Origin: BMS3ABIN04 sp964553325
GTDB lineage: Bacteria; Bacteroidota; Ignavibacteria; Ignavibacteriales; Melioribacteraceae
DNA length: 64,000 bases
NCBI GenBank assembly: GCA_964553325.1
Contig: CAZKKI010000079.1
Location: forward strand, 1-64,000
Reading direction: 5' to 3'
A program made the translations under genes and the position numbers. This document shows, in pieces, positions 24,094 to 33,900 of the stretch; position 1 is the first letter of the stretch, and each line of letters starts with the position of its first letter. Under the pieces are notes generated by a model. The model did no database searches. It saw only the letters and a program-made list of their open reading frames with translations, and was not told the DNA's origin.

Positions 24094-26220
24094 TTAGTTT
24101 AAGAATTCCCAAGAAAATCCGAATCTGAAAGTCATTTCTTGTTTGGGGTAATATTTAATGAGGTAATACTTAGTATCGAGAATATTTTCCAAAACAAAAT
24201 AAACCGTAGCGGCATTTTGAATTTCTCCGGCAACGAAGATATCCAATTGGTTCGTAATCGTGCCCGATAAATCCGTTGTGGGCGAAGACAACAAATTAAC
24301 CGATGAGATTCTCGTAGTTAAAGCGGATAGTTGTTTCTCGAAATCATAAATAATATTCGATTGAACTAAGCGCGATCTGAAATTAAACCCCGCTTTCAAA
24401 TGCAGGTTATTTTGAAAAAGCGTATCGACGTAATAAATTCCGGCGAACAATGAATATCTGCTATCCGGATGTTCATCTTTAAAATAATAAGCGGCATTTA
24501 CTTCCGCCAGCAATTTCCAAGTATGATAATTAAAAGCAAAGTTGGCACCGCTGTTTGTTAAATTTTTTTCGGCGGGAAAATCGATAATCTCTACGGTTTT
24601 CAGAAAATCATCGCTTACCGAAATAACGGGATCGAGAAAATTGGTGGAAGAGTAATTAAAATAACCGGCGCTAGCATGCAATCCTTTGAAAGCAAACATT
24701 AGTTTAATTTCAAAAACATTTACATCGGAGCTAATTCCCGTAAGGTTTGTTTTGAAAGTATGAACGGGTTTTGAATATTTTGAAATACCGGAGTATATCT
24801 TCAACCGTTTATTGAGTTTAAAATTTATATCGGCACCGAAGCCGCTGAAATATTTATTATCCAACTCGGAATATGTTTGTTTGGCAAATACCGAGGGAAT
24901 GAAAACTTCGTTAAAAAAAGAAGATGAAACAACCGCACCGTAAGATAAATATGAATATTTGTTTAAGTCGGAAGTACCTAAAACATAATCGAAAACATCA
25001 TTGTCGGTTCTCTCGTAATTACCGAATAAATAAACCGAGACGGGTTTAAATTTGTGCTCGTGAGAAAATCTTATTCCGTATGAGTTGTAACCGTCGTCGT
25101 TGAAAATCTTTTTTACATAACCTTTCGATTCTTTTTCGTTTTGTCTGAATTTGGTCGAAAAGTATTGATAATAAAGCGTAACGTCCGATAAAGAATTTTC
25201 GGAAAGTTTAAGAAGAGCACTTAATTCGAAATTATGACGGGTGATTTTTTGATATCTCGTTGTAAATTCAACCGGGGCGAGAATTCTGTTATATAAAATT
25301 CCTTCCGTATCGGTTATACCGGGAATTGCTTTTATGCTATCGAGATTAATACCGCCGAATAAGCCCGTATAGCTTCTTGCATGATTATACTTTGCAACAA
25401 GATTAACATAGTTGTTCACCAAATATTTAAATGCGGCGGAAGCTTTCCATGCCGAAAAATCGGTATTCTCATAACCGTTATCGATGGCGGAGTTGGTAAA
25501 CTGAAAAGTTCCGTATAAGTTCCGGAATATACGGGTTTTAAAAACCCCGTTAATATAAGCCTCTTCGTTCTTTGCTTGAAAATATCTGATTTTGGTGAGA
25601 GGTTTTTTAGCCAACGTATCCGTTTCCCGGAAAAGTACCGCAACGGGATTGTTCATATTCCCGAACAAAAAACCTCGCGGTAGTGCCGAAACCCCAATAA
25701 AATCAAGGTTTTCGGACTGAATCAAATTTAAATCGAGTGAATTTGTTAAACGGTTATTGTAATTTATTCCGTCCGTCAAATAAGTAATATTGTTGAAACC
25801 CAAATCGTAAAACTTCATTTCACTCGGTTGTCCGAGCCAACCTAAGTCCAATAAAGTGCCGTAGGGCAAATAATTTAACAAATCTCCCGTAAATCTATAA
25901 TCTTTGAACTGTTGCTGCTTTTTAGAAATGATGTTATCATTAAAATTAAAAACTGAGAAATCCTTTTTTATTGGAATAAGCTTTCGAACCTTTTTAGTTT
26001 TAACGGAGTCTTCTAATAAAATTTTTCCGTTTGTAAGAGAATCCGGAGTGATATTTGAATTAATAATATCAGTGGAATCGGGAGTTTGGGCGAATAAAAT
26101 TGATGAAATCATCAATAATATCAATACTTGAAAAAGAAAAGTGAAATTATTCCATTTTAAATTTGAACGTATTGGCGAAAAATTTTTAATAAAAGTTAAT
26201 TTACACACTTCCGAAACCAC
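24094..26220 (-). CDS. TonB-dependent-receptor-like outer-membrane protein
   Basis: 708 residues. Export signal ends near SSILFAQ. After a low-complexity linker, residues ~85-200 resemble a plug domain (GDLLNYLPYG, DGINYNNR), and the rest is a large beta-barrel with alternating strands and a C-terminus FRFGFSWEFLN. A carboxypeptidase-like N-terminal extension is absent and no clear TonB box is seen, so active TonB coupling is uncertain. The start is GTG at 26220; no ribosome site or ATG is present, so the N-terminus is tentative. It probably imports oligosaccharides released by the adjacent amylase (context-based). Confidence 0.7.
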   Translation of the reverse strand: MVSEVCKLTFIKNFSPIRSNLKWNNFTFLFQVLILLMISSILFAQTPDSTDIINSNITPDSLTNGKILLEDSVKTKKVRKLIPIKKDFSVFNFNDNIISKKQQQFKDYRFTGDLLNYLPYGTLLDLGWLGQPSEMKFYDLGFNNITYLTDGINYNNRLTNSLDLNLIQSENLDFIGVSALPRGFLFGNMNNPVAVLFRETDTLAKKPLTKIRYFQAKNEEAYINGVFKTRIFRNLYGTFQFTNSAIDNGYENTDFSAWKASAAFKYLVNNYVNLVAKYNHARSYTGLFGGINLDSIKAIPGITDTEGILYNRILAPVEFTTRYQKITRHNFELSALLKLSENSLSDVTLYYQYFSTKFRQNEKESKGYVKKIFNDDGYNSYGIRFSHEHKFKPVSVYLFGNYERTDNDVFDYVLGTSDLNKYSYLSYGAVVSSSFFNEVFIPSVFAKQTYSELDNKYFSGFGADINFKLNKRLKIYSGISKYSKPVHTFKTNLTGISSDVNVFEIKLMFAFKGLHASAGYFNYSSTNFLDPVISVSDDFLKTVEIIDFPAEKNLTNSGANFAFNYHTWKLLAEVNAAYYFKDEHPDSRYSLFAGIYYVDTLFQNNLHLKAGFNFRSRLVQSNIIYDFEKQLSALTTRISSVNLLSSPTTDLSGTITNQLDIFVAGEIQNAATVYFVLENILDTKYYLIKYYPKQEMTFRFGFSWEFLN

Positions 26221-26263
26221 TGTAATTATTGAACAAATTAGCTGCTTTCATTTGTAACATCAC

Positions 26264-26271
26264 CAAATATA
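26264..26271 (-). promoter_or_regulatory. -7 element for the barrel-amylase genes
   Basis: TATATTTG on the minus strand, a full TAnnTTTG match, about 44 nt before the GTG at 26220. No upstream TTG at the expected distance. Confidence 0.35.
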
Positions 26272-26340
26272 AGGAATATTAGGCTGATCGGGAGTTTTTT
26301 TTAATTTTTTTCGTTAAAAAATGAAAAAATATTTTTTTTT

Positions 26341-26367
26341 ATATAAAAAATTATTTATTTTTTATAT
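26341..26367. promoter_or_regulatory. 10-bp perfect inverted repeat in the HU leader
   Basis: ATATAAAAAA (26341-26350) and TTTTTTATAT (26358-26367) with a 7-nt spacer, inside an extremely AT-rich tract (26290-26370) before the HU-like gene. It could be a curved autoregulatory site or a leader hairpin. Base bias raises the chance of coincidence. Confidence 0.35.
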
Positions 26368-26397
26368 GCATTCAAAAACAAATCTAAAGGAAAAAAC

Positions 26398-26814
26398 ATG
26401 GCAAAAGCTAAAGCAAAGAAAGCTACCAAAACCAGAAAAGCTGCACCAAAGAAAACCGCAGCTAAAAAAACTACTAAGAAAGCAACAGCTAAAAAAGCTA
26501 CTACTAAAAAAGCTGCACCAAAGAAAACCGGTCCAATGACAAAAGCTCAAATAGTTGACCATCTTGCAGCAAAATTAGAAACCACTAAAAAAACAGCTGC
26601 CGCATTTTTAGATGAATTTGCACAATTGGTCTACAAAAATGCTAAGAAAAGCTTTGTTATTCCCGGTTTAGGCAAAGTATATACCGCTAAAACCAAGAAG
26701 AGAAAAGGTAGAAATCCTGCAACGGGTGAATCAATCGTTATCCCGGCAAAAAACAAAGTTAAATTCAGAGTATCGAAAGCTCTTCAAGATGCGGTATTTC
26801 CTCCAAAGAAATAA
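26398..26814 (+). CDS. HU-family DNA-binding protein with histone-H1-like Lys/Ala tail
   Basis: 138 residues. Residues 1-45 are almost only Lys, Ala, Thr and Pro in KKA/KKT repeats. From MTKAQIVDHLAAKL a standard HU/IHF fold follows, with the DNA-arm tip GRNPATGESIVIPA. The order is reversed from the proteins of some actinobacteria and Deinococcus, which vary in tail placement. Ribosome site AAAGGA. The tail should add non-specific DNA binding and nucleoid compaction (known for such tails). The DNA itself repeats: a 23-nt stretch at 26436-26458 recurs at 26508-26530. A terminator follows. Confidence 0.92.
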   Translation: MAKAKAKKATKTRKAAPKKTAAKKTTKKATAKKATTKKAAPKKTGPMTKAQIVDHLAAKLETTKKTAAAFLDEFAQLVYKNAKKSFVIPGLGKVYTAKTKKRKGRNPATGESIVIPAKNKVKFRVSKALQDAVFPPKK

Positions 26815-26834
26815 TGAAGAAGATATCAAAAATA

Positions 26835-26858
26835 AAGCCCGTATTTGCGGGCTTTTTT
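26835..26858 (+). terminator. Bidirectional intrinsic terminator
   Basis: 7-bp GC-rich stem (AAGCCCG with CGGGCTT, 6-nt loop) followed by T's on the plus strand and preceded by A-rich sequence giving T's on the minus strand. It separates the HU gene from the convergent membrane-protein gene. Confidence 0.85.
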
Positions 26859-26876
26859 GTTTTAACGGTTACAATT

Positions 26877-27395
26877 TTATTTTGCTTTCCGTTTGAATAT
26901 TCCCGCAATTCTTTTGTCCTTTAGCTCTTCGATATCTTTTAATACTTTGAGATACAAATCTTTTGGAATGTGACTTAACAATATTGTAAGAAATGCATTG
27001 AAATCTTTTAAGTGTTGATTTATTCCGACTATGTTACCGTTCTTGTCCATTATATATATTGGTTTTGTCGGTTTTCCGGAAAATATTCCTCCATTAATAT
27101 CGGTAATATCTTTGTAGTTCATTGCAATTTCTTTTTTTTGAAAAAAGAAATCGGAGAAAATCATTTTTTTATCATCCACTTCGATTTTGTATGGAAACAG
27201 TTTATACATTTTAAAATAAAATCTGTTTAATATGTAGATGATAATTATGTTCAGCAATGCCGGTAAAGAGTATTTCCAATCGTACGTCATACCCCAAATC
27301 AATAAAAGCAAATGAACAACAAGCAAAAACGTAACCGGAATGTTTGCAAATCTGTAAATAAATTGTGCTGTAATTGGGTATTTAAATGTTCTCAT
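26877..27395 (-). CDS. Two-helix membrane protein with PH-like domain, unknown
   Basis: 172 residues. Two hydrophobic helices at about 18-35 and 43-60 are followed by a soluble beta-rich domain with IEVDDKKMIFSDFFF and YKDITDINGG, the pattern of bacterial PH-like domains. The C-terminal helix is basic (KDKRIAGIFKRK). No catalytic motif. It lies 14 nt downstream of the sugar dehydrogenase stop side, with a shared terminator after it. Confidence 0.55.
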   Translation of the reverse strand: MRTFKYPITAQFIYRFANIPVTFLLVVHLLLLIWGMTYDWKYSLPALLNIIIIYILNRFYFKMYKLFPYKIEVDDKKMIFSDFFFQKKEIAMNYKDITDINGGIFSGKPTKPIYIMDKNGNIVGINQHLKDFNAFLTILLSHIPKDLYLKVLKDIEELKDKRIAGIFKRKAK

Positions 27396-27409
27396 TAGTT
27401 TGAATCCGT

Positions 27410-28843
27410 TTACTTAATTAACGTCATTTTTTTTATTAGGGAAAATTTATCCGACGAAAGTCTGTAAAAATAAGTGCCGCTGGAAAATTTATCAGCATTC
27501 CACATTATGGAATAGTCCCCGGCGGTGATTTCATCATTTAATAATGTTTGCACCAATTGTCCCAATGAATTAAAAATTTCGAACTTAATGTTTTCTGGAT
27601 TGTTTAGTGAAAAATCTATCTTTGTTTCCGGGTTAAACGGATTCGGATAATTTTGTTTAAGTTGAAAAGAAGGTTGTTTCATTGAACCGACCGATGTGGT
27701 TTTTCCACCTTCTATCTTGAATAATTTACCCGAACTGTAATCTGCAAAATACAGATTATCTTGTTCGTCAACTCCGAAAGTTGAAATACTGTAACCTGTT
27801 TCGAAGATTAATTCGTTGGATATATTACTGTCGGTTTTGGTTAAAGCCCAAATTTTACCGGATACGAAATCCGCAAAAACATATTTTCCGTAAATTTCCG
27901 AGGCGTTCGAACCCCTGTAAACAAACCCGCCGGTAATGGAATAACCGCCTGCCGAGTTATGACCGTATTCCCAAACAGGCAACTCCAATCCTTCTTGATT
28001 GCACTGTTGAGAATTGTAACAATGGAAACCTTCCATTATGTTCCAGCCATAATTTTTTCCTTTTTCGATAATATCTACTTCTTCCCATAAATTTTGACCG
28101 ACATCGGCTGCCCACAAGGTTCCGGTTGTTTTATCGAAACTGAATCGCCAGACGTTCCTTAATCCGTAAGCATAAATTTCGGGTCGGGCATCTTGTGTAC
28201 TAATAAACGGATTGTCTGAGGGTATGGAGTATTGAGTATTTTGTCCGGGTGTATCAACGTCAATTCTAATTAAGCTTCCGAGTAACGTAGAGAGATTTTG
28301 TCCGTTTCCCAAAGGATCTCCGCCCGAACCGCCGTCTCCGAAAGAATTATATAAATATCCGTCGGGACCAAATGTAATTTGTCCGCCATTGTGATTGCTG
28401 TAGGGTTGTTCCACTTCCAAGAAAATTGTTTCGCTTGCCGGATCCGCTTTGTTTATATCGTTCGCGGAAACTTTGTACCTTGCAATAACGGTTCTGCGGG
28501 GCTCGGAGGCGGTATAGTTTACGAAAAAGTATCCGTTCTGTTTATAGTTGGGATGAAAAGCCAGACCGAGCAAACCTTGTTCTCCACCGGACAACACTTT
28601 ATCGGTTATATTCAGAAACGTTAATTTCTCGGTCGTATTGCTATTGTTAACGAAAACGGAAATTATGCCAGCCTGTTCGACCACAAATATTCTGTTTGTA
28701 CCGTCGTTTGCATTTTGAATATCAACGGGAGCGTTAAAGTCCAAGTTCGGGAATGCTTCCGTAATTTTTAATTGTGCTTTGAATTCCGGATTAGTACATC
28801 CGAGAAAAAGCAAGAGTATGTAAAAGGATTTATTAAAATTCAT
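27410..28843 (-). CDS. T9SS-secreted PQQ-type glucose/sorbosone dehydrogenase
   Basis: 477 residues. The N-terminal signal (SFYILLLFLGCTNPEFKAQ) could be cleaved after AQ or read as a weak lipobox at C16. Residues ~30-375 are a six-bladed propeller of the GSDH family: EQGLLGLAFHPNY, NHNGGQITFGPDGYLY, GDGGSGGDP, ADVGQNLWEEV and YGWNIMEG are all classical. Known activity: soluble PQQ-dependent oxidation of aldose sugars; cofactor binding here is inferred from the family. The sorting domain starts at QNYPNPFNP and ends KKMTLIK. The gene runs alone, with a promoter-like element upstream. Confidence 0.85.
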   Translation of the reverse strand: MNFNKSFYILLLFLGCTNPEFKAQLKITEAFPNLDFNAPVDIQNANDGTNRIFVVEQAGIISVFVNNSNTTEKLTFLNITDKVLSGGEQGLLGLAFHPNYKQNGYFFVNYTASEPRRTVIARYKVSANDINKADPASETIFLEVEQPYSNHNGGQITFGPDGYLYNSFGDGGSGGDPLGNGQNLSTLLGSLIRIDVDTPGQNTQYSIPSDNPFISTQDARPEIYAYGLRNVWRFSFDKTTGTLWAADVGQNLWEEVDIIEKGKNYGWNIMEGFHCYNSQQCNQEGLELPVWEYGHNSAGGYSITGGFVYRGSNASEIYGKYVFADFVSGKIWALTKTDSNISNELIFETGYSISTFGVDEQDNLYFADYSSGKLFKIEGGKTTSVGSMKQPSFQLKQNYPNPFNPETKIDFSLNNPENIKFEIFNSLGQLVQTLLNDEITAGDYSIMWNADKFSSGTYFYRLSSDKFSLIKKMTLIK

Positions 28844-28873
28844 TTCATGCCCGTTTTGTTATAAGGTATTCGA

Positions 28874-28902
28874 ATATTAAATTAAAAAAAGGCAATTGTC
28901 AA
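28874..28902 (-). promoter_or_regulatory. Sigma70-like promoter candidate
   Basis: Minus strand TTGACA (28897-28902), 17-nt spacer, TAATAT (28874-28879), about 30 nt before the sugar dehydrogenase ATG. It fits the general bacterial sigma-70 pattern better than the Bacteroidota consensus, so it is tentative. Confidence 0.3.
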
Positions 28903-28924
28903 TAGTAAAAAGATTATACGAGCA

Positions 28925-29395
28925 TTAATCTTTACTCATCTTTACGATTTCGTCAAACTCCTTTTTCGCAACGGGCATTACGGATAGGCGGTTTCCCCGT
29001 TGAACCAGTTTCATGTCTTTTAATTTCGGATTGGATTTTATTTCTTCAAGGGTAACGGGCTTTTTGAATTTTTCTTTGAGTTTAATATCGACCATGTACC
29101 ACGTAGGTTTGTCTTTGTTGCTTTTGGGATCGTAATATTTCTCTTCGGGGTCGAAAGCCGTAAAATCGGGATAGCCTTCTTTTACAACTTCGCAAACTCC
29201 CACAACGGCGGTCGGTTTTGCATTGCTGTGATAAAATAAAACAAGATCGCCCTTTTTCATTTCGTCCCTCATAAAATTACGCGCTTGGTAATTTCTTACA
29301 CCGTCCCAATAAGTTGTTTTGTTTTTACTTTTTGCCAAATCGTCTATAGAGAATGTCGATGGTTCGGATTTCATCAACCAATATTTTCTGGACAT
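28925..29395 (-). CDS. EVE-domain protein
   Basis: 156 residues. YWLMKSEPSTFSIDDL opens the protein, followed by WDGVRNYQARNFMRDEMKKGD and YHSNAKP, which together define the EVE (PUA-like) fold of the thymocyte nuclear protein 1 family. EVE domains bind modified bases in RNA or DNA; substrate here unknown. The start lies 2 nt after the stop of the alpha/beta hydrolase, so the two share a transcript. Confidence 0.9.
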   Translation of the reverse strand: MSRKYWLMKSEPSTFSIDDLAKSKNKTTYWDGVRNYQARNFMRDEMKKGDLVLFYHSNAKPTAVVGVCEVVKEGYPDFTAFDPEEKYYDPKSNKDKPTWYMVDIKLKEKFKKPVTLEEIKSNPKLKDMKLVQRGNRLSVMPVAKKEFDEIVKMSKD

Positions 29396-29397
29396 AT

Positions 29398-30258
29398 TTA
29401 TTTCCTTTCTTTTTTATTTTTCAGATAATTGTCAAACCAATGTTTTCTTAATTGATCGGCTTCGCTTTTATGCGGTTTGAGGAAGTGGTCTCCGTTTTCG
29501 AACAATACCAATCTGAACGGAAATTTCAAATCGAGTAATTTGTAAGCCAAATCAATCGAATCATGCGGTAAAACCCTTTTGTCGGCTGTTCCGTGCAATA
29601 AAAGCAAAGGAGTTGAGTCCGGCAGTTTATCAGCAAAATTTATTATCGATCTTTTGGAACAAAATGCTTCGAAATCGGTGTCGTTTAGTTTGTTAAAAGC
29701 ATTGTCGAATAAGTGTTTCATAAATTTGCTTTCGTTTACGTTACAAGAAAGATTTGTAATTCCCGCATTAACAACGGCCGCACGGAATTTATTTGTTTTC
29801 GTTAAGGCAAGGTATGTCATCATTCCGCCTCTGCTCCAACCTTCTATTCCCCAGATTGAAGTATCGGCGAAGGGGAATTCTTCCGCTACATCGAAGAGAT
29901 TCAGGATATCGTTAACGTCTTTTCCCCCGAATTCATCTTGTCCCTCCCCGCCGTCGTTGCCTCGGTATTGAGTTTCAAGCACAAAATAACCCCAACTTGC
30001 GATTTGTCCTAAAATTCCTTGAGCGTTAAAATCATCGAGTGCGCCGGCATTTCCATAACCGCCACGGCACCAAATTATGCAAGGATATTTTTCGTTTTCA
30101 TTTACAGGGTACGCCACATATCCTTTAACTTTTAGTCCGTCCGAAAGGTAAGTGATTTTTTTAACCTCAACTTTTTCCACCGTATCGGAACCCCAACCGC
30201 TTTTGATTAGGTTAAGTTGGGTAGAAGTTAAATTTAGGTTTTCGGAATTTATTATCAA
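29398..30258 (-). CDS. Alpha/beta hydrolase, prolyl-oligopeptidase-like
   Basis: 286 residues without a signal peptide. The nucleophile elbow is GWSRGG (Ser between Trp and Arg), the Asp lies in the LLLHGTADKRVLP segment, and the His in NGDHFLKPH. WCRGGYGN and QYRGNDGGEGQDEFGG support the S9/dienelactone hydrolase-like group. Likely a cytoplasmic peptidase or esterase; substrate unknown. Leads a two-gene unit with the EVE gene. Divergent from the DUF192 gene, 84 nt apart. Confidence 0.85.
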   Translation of the reverse strand: MIINSENLNLTSTQLNLIKSGWGSDTVEKVEVKKITYLSDGLKVKGYVAYPVNENEKYPCIIWCRGGYGNAGALDDFNAQGILGQIASWGYFVLETQYRGNDGGEGQDEFGGKDVNDILNLFDVAEEFPFADTSIWGIEGWSRGGMMTYLALTKTNKFRAAVVNAGITNLSCNVNESKFMKHLFDNAFNKLNDTDFEAFCSKRSIINFADKLPDSTPLLLLHGTADKRVLPHDSIDLAYKLLDLKFPFRLVLFENGDHFLKPHKSEADQLRKHWFDNYLKNKKERK

Positions 30259-30294
30259 TTCGGTCTCGTTTCTTATTTTGGAATTTAGTATAAT

Positions 30295-30327
30295 TAAATA
30301 TAATTACTGTAAATTTACCATTGCAAA
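30295..30327 (-). promoter_or_regulatory. Bacteroidota-type promoter candidate
   Basis: On the minus strand: TTTG (30324-30327), 21-nt spacer, TATATTTA (30295-30302), about 37 nt before the hydrolase ATG. One mismatch to TAnnTTTG. Confidence 0.35.
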
Positions 30328-30342
30328 AAAAATAAGTGATTT

Positions 30343-30924
30343 ATGTCGAAGAAAAAAAACAAACCGGCAAAGCAAAAAGAAACGGAAGCAAAAGAAAAAA
30401 AGAAATCGTTTGCGAAAATTTTTTATGTTGCGGGAATAGTTATTTTGGGATTGATAATATTTTTCAGTTTACCGTCTAAAACCGGTAATAAAAAAGACGT
30501 ACCTGCCGATAAAATGAAGCTTGATAATTCGGCTTTTACTTTTACGAAACACGGTGAACTTTCATTTTTGAAAAAAGACGGTAGTTTCATCACGAAAATA
30601 GATATTGAAATAGCCAACAACGACGAAACCCGTACGCGCGGATTGATGTACAGAAGCAGCATGAAGGAAAACCAAGGTATGCTTTTTATTTTTCCGCGCG
30701 AAGATTACCAATCATTTTGGATGAAAGACACTGTAATTCCCTTGGATATGATTTTTGTTAACGCAAAAAAGGAAATTGTTACAATCCATAAAAATACAAC
30801 CCCTTATTCGCTAAAAGGTTATCCGTCCGATGAACCGGCTAAATATGTAGTAGAAGTTAACGCAGGATTTACCGATAAGTATAACATTGAAATCGGCGAT
30901 AAAATTGTTTGGAGAAGAAACTAA
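30343..30924 (+). CDS. DUF192 family membrane-anchored protein
   Basis: 193 residues. A long basic N-terminus (SKKKNKPAKQKE) precedes one hydrophobic helix (VAGIVILGLIIFFSLP), so the DUF192 domain faces outside. The domain shows its hallmarks RTRGLMYRSSM, NQGMLFIFP, FWMKDTVIPLDMIFV and the ending WRR. Function of the family is unknown; the compact beta fold is often attached to the membrane. The next gene starts 12 nt after its stop. Confidence 0.88.
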   Translation: MSKKKNKPAKQKETEAKEKKKSFAKIFYVAGIVILGLIIFFSLPSKTGNKKDVPADKMKLDNSAFTFTKHGELSFLKKDGSFITKIDIEIANNDETRTRGLMYRSSMKENQGMLFIFPREDYQSFWMKDTVIPLDMIFVNAKKEIVTIHKNTTPYSLKGYPSDEPAKYVVEVNAGFTDKYNIEIGDKIVWRRN

Positions 30925-30936
30925 ATTTAACTTGCA

Positions 30937-33900
30937 ATGCTTCTTACAAATAAAAATCTGAAATCTTTTAACGTAGACGAATTAATTCGGTTTAAGATTG
31001 AAAAATCGGAACTTGAATCCATTTTGATTATTGTTCCGACCAACAGAAAATTGCGTCGTCTCAAAAAAGAAATTATTACCGGCTCGCCGGGTAAAACCGC
31101 CGACGTGATAAATCTGGAAACCTTAGGTACGTTAACCGAGAAAATTTTGAATGAATGGAAATACTTCAAAAAATTAAGCGAAGCTGCAGCCACCGTATTG
31201 ATAAAGCAAAGCGCTAAAGAAGTTGATTTGCAATACCTCAACGTTTATAAAAGCGAAATTCCACACGGCACTCTCGATAGAATTAAAAACGTAATTTCCG
31301 AATACAAGAAACACGGAGTTAGTCCCGAATTATTACGTAAAGAAGCTGAAAAGTTGGATGACCTTGAAAAAAGGAAAGCAATTGATATTGCGAATATTTA
31401 TCAAAATTATAAAGCCAAGTGTTATAAACTTTCGGCTTTGGAAGCGGGTGATATTTACAGTGAAATTGTTAGTGCGGGAAAAGACAAATTTCACTCGGCT
31501 TTCAAAAGACTTTTCCCAGAAGTCCGTGAAATTGTTGTTGTGGGATTCGACGAGTTTTTCAGATTGGAAATAGAAATTTTGGATTTTCTGAAACTTGACG
31601 ATTCGGTCGATTTGTTTCTTACATTCGATTATTTCGATAGAAACCGCTCTTTGTTTGCACACCTCGAAGAAACATATTCAAAGCTAAAAAGTAAAAATTT
31701 TAAGCAAATAGAAGATTTGACGCCTGAAGCTTCCGATATGTTTTTGCAGAACGTAAGAAAGTTTTTGTTTTCCAATAAAAATAAATTTGTGCTCGATTCT
31801 TACAAAGAAAAAATTGCGGTTGTGGAAGCTGCGGATAAAATTAACGAAGTGAAATTTGTTGCGAAGGAAATCAAGAGAAAACTTACGGAAGAAAATGTCG
31901 AACCTCATAAAATCTGTGTCGCGTTTAACTTAATCCAAAATTACACTCCGATTGTGCGGGATATTTTTAATATGTATGGAATTCCTGTGAATATTACCGA
32001 CAGGTTTTCGCTGGATAAATCGTTGCCTGTAACGGCATTGATTACAGTCTTGGAAATTTTGGAAAACGATTATTTCTATAAAGATATTTTCAGAGCGTTC
32101 AGCAATGTGTATGTTCGGAACATCAATATTGATTTGGATGTGTTAATTAAGGTTGCTACCAATTTGAAAATAGTCGGTGGAAAAACGAATTGGGAAAAAA
32201 AACTTTCTAATGCTTTGTCGTTTACCGGGTCGTTCGATGAAGAAAATGAAGATGAAGAAAAAGAAACTTCCGATATAGAAAAGGCTTTGCAAAGTATTTA
32301 TAATATTAATTCGCTTTTGGAAAATTTCAACAAACCGCTCTCAATACCTGAATTCCAAGACGAGCTTAAACTTCTTGCTTATAAACTCGGGATATTCGAA
32401 AAGATTTTGGAAGATAAAAAAGAGGATGCGGAAATAAACATAAAAGCCGTAACAACTTTTTTTGAAACTACCGACGAGATATTTGAATTGCTCGCTAAAG
32501 AATACGGAGAGAATAAAAAATTTAATATTAAATTTTATTTGGAACAGTTAAGAACCGCCAGCGGCTGGGCAAGATTCAATGTAAAAGAAAGATCAGATTT
32601 CGGTGTGTTGGTTACTACGGTTAACGAAATTCGCGGTATTAAATTCGATTATCTTTTTATTTGCGGAATGAATGACGGTGAATTCCCGACCAGATATAAT
32701 CCGGAGATTTTCTACAGCGGGTCTTACGCTAAAGATTCGGCCAGACATTTACTCGAAGAGAAGTTTCATTTTTACCAAGCGCTCGGTTTGTGGAGAATGG
32801 GTTTATACTTGACTTACGCTAAGCACGAGGAAGAAAAGGAATTAGTGGAATCGACTTTTGTAAAAGATTTTAAAAAACTTTTTGCCGTCAAAGAAATAAA
32901 CGAATCGAATTTGAATAATTTGGTTTACAGCAAAGAAGAATTGGATAAGTTGATAGGTAATTTTTGGATTGAAGAAAGACTGGATGAATTTTTGAAATCT
33001 GAAAATTTAACATTAAACGAAGATAAAATCCGGCATTCGTTATCGGTAGATAAATTGCGTACGGAAAATCCGTTTGCGGAATCAGTTTACAACGGATATA
33101 TTTTATCGCACGTTGACAATGAAATTGCATTGAGCGACAAAGCCGTATCGAAATTGGAAAATTTTGTGCGGCAGGAGTTCTCCGTATCGCAATTGGAAAC
33201 TTATGCCAATTGTCCGCACCGGTTTTTCCTCGACAGAGTATTGAAGATTGAAGAACTGAGAGAACCGACGGAAGAAATTGAAGCGGTGGAACTCGGTAAT
33301 TTAATGCACGAAATTTTTTACGAGTATTATTCTTTTCTAAGAGAGAAGAATATTAATCCCGTTGAAGAAGAAATTGTGAAATTGAAGAACATTCTTTTCG
33401 GGATTGCAAGGAAAAAATACGATGAGTACAAATTCGATTCACCGTTAAGTTTTTACGAGAAAGAAAAAATTTTCGGAATAAACGGAAACGAAGAAGATTC
33501 GGTTTTATACAGATTTTTGACAGTAGAAAATCAAAACTTCGAAGATTACACACCTTCGTTTTTCGAAGTGGGTTTCGGTTCGGTTATACGGAAAAATACA
33601 GATAAAATTTTATCGGCTACACAAGCAATTTCGATCGGTAATATAAAACTTCGGGGAAAAATAGACAGAATCGACATTAACAAGAACGATTTTGTGTTCA
33701 GAATCATCGATTATAAATTGAGCGACCGGGGGAAACCTTCCAAGAAAGATTTGGAAGAAGGTTATTCGTTACAATTGCCCGTTTATCTTTATGCAACGAG
33801 AAAAATTTTGACAAAATATTTTGAAAATAATTTTAGTCCCGCCGGAGCAATAATTTTCTCTTTGAAGTTTCAAGCGGATAAGTTCGGGCATCTTCGAGTA

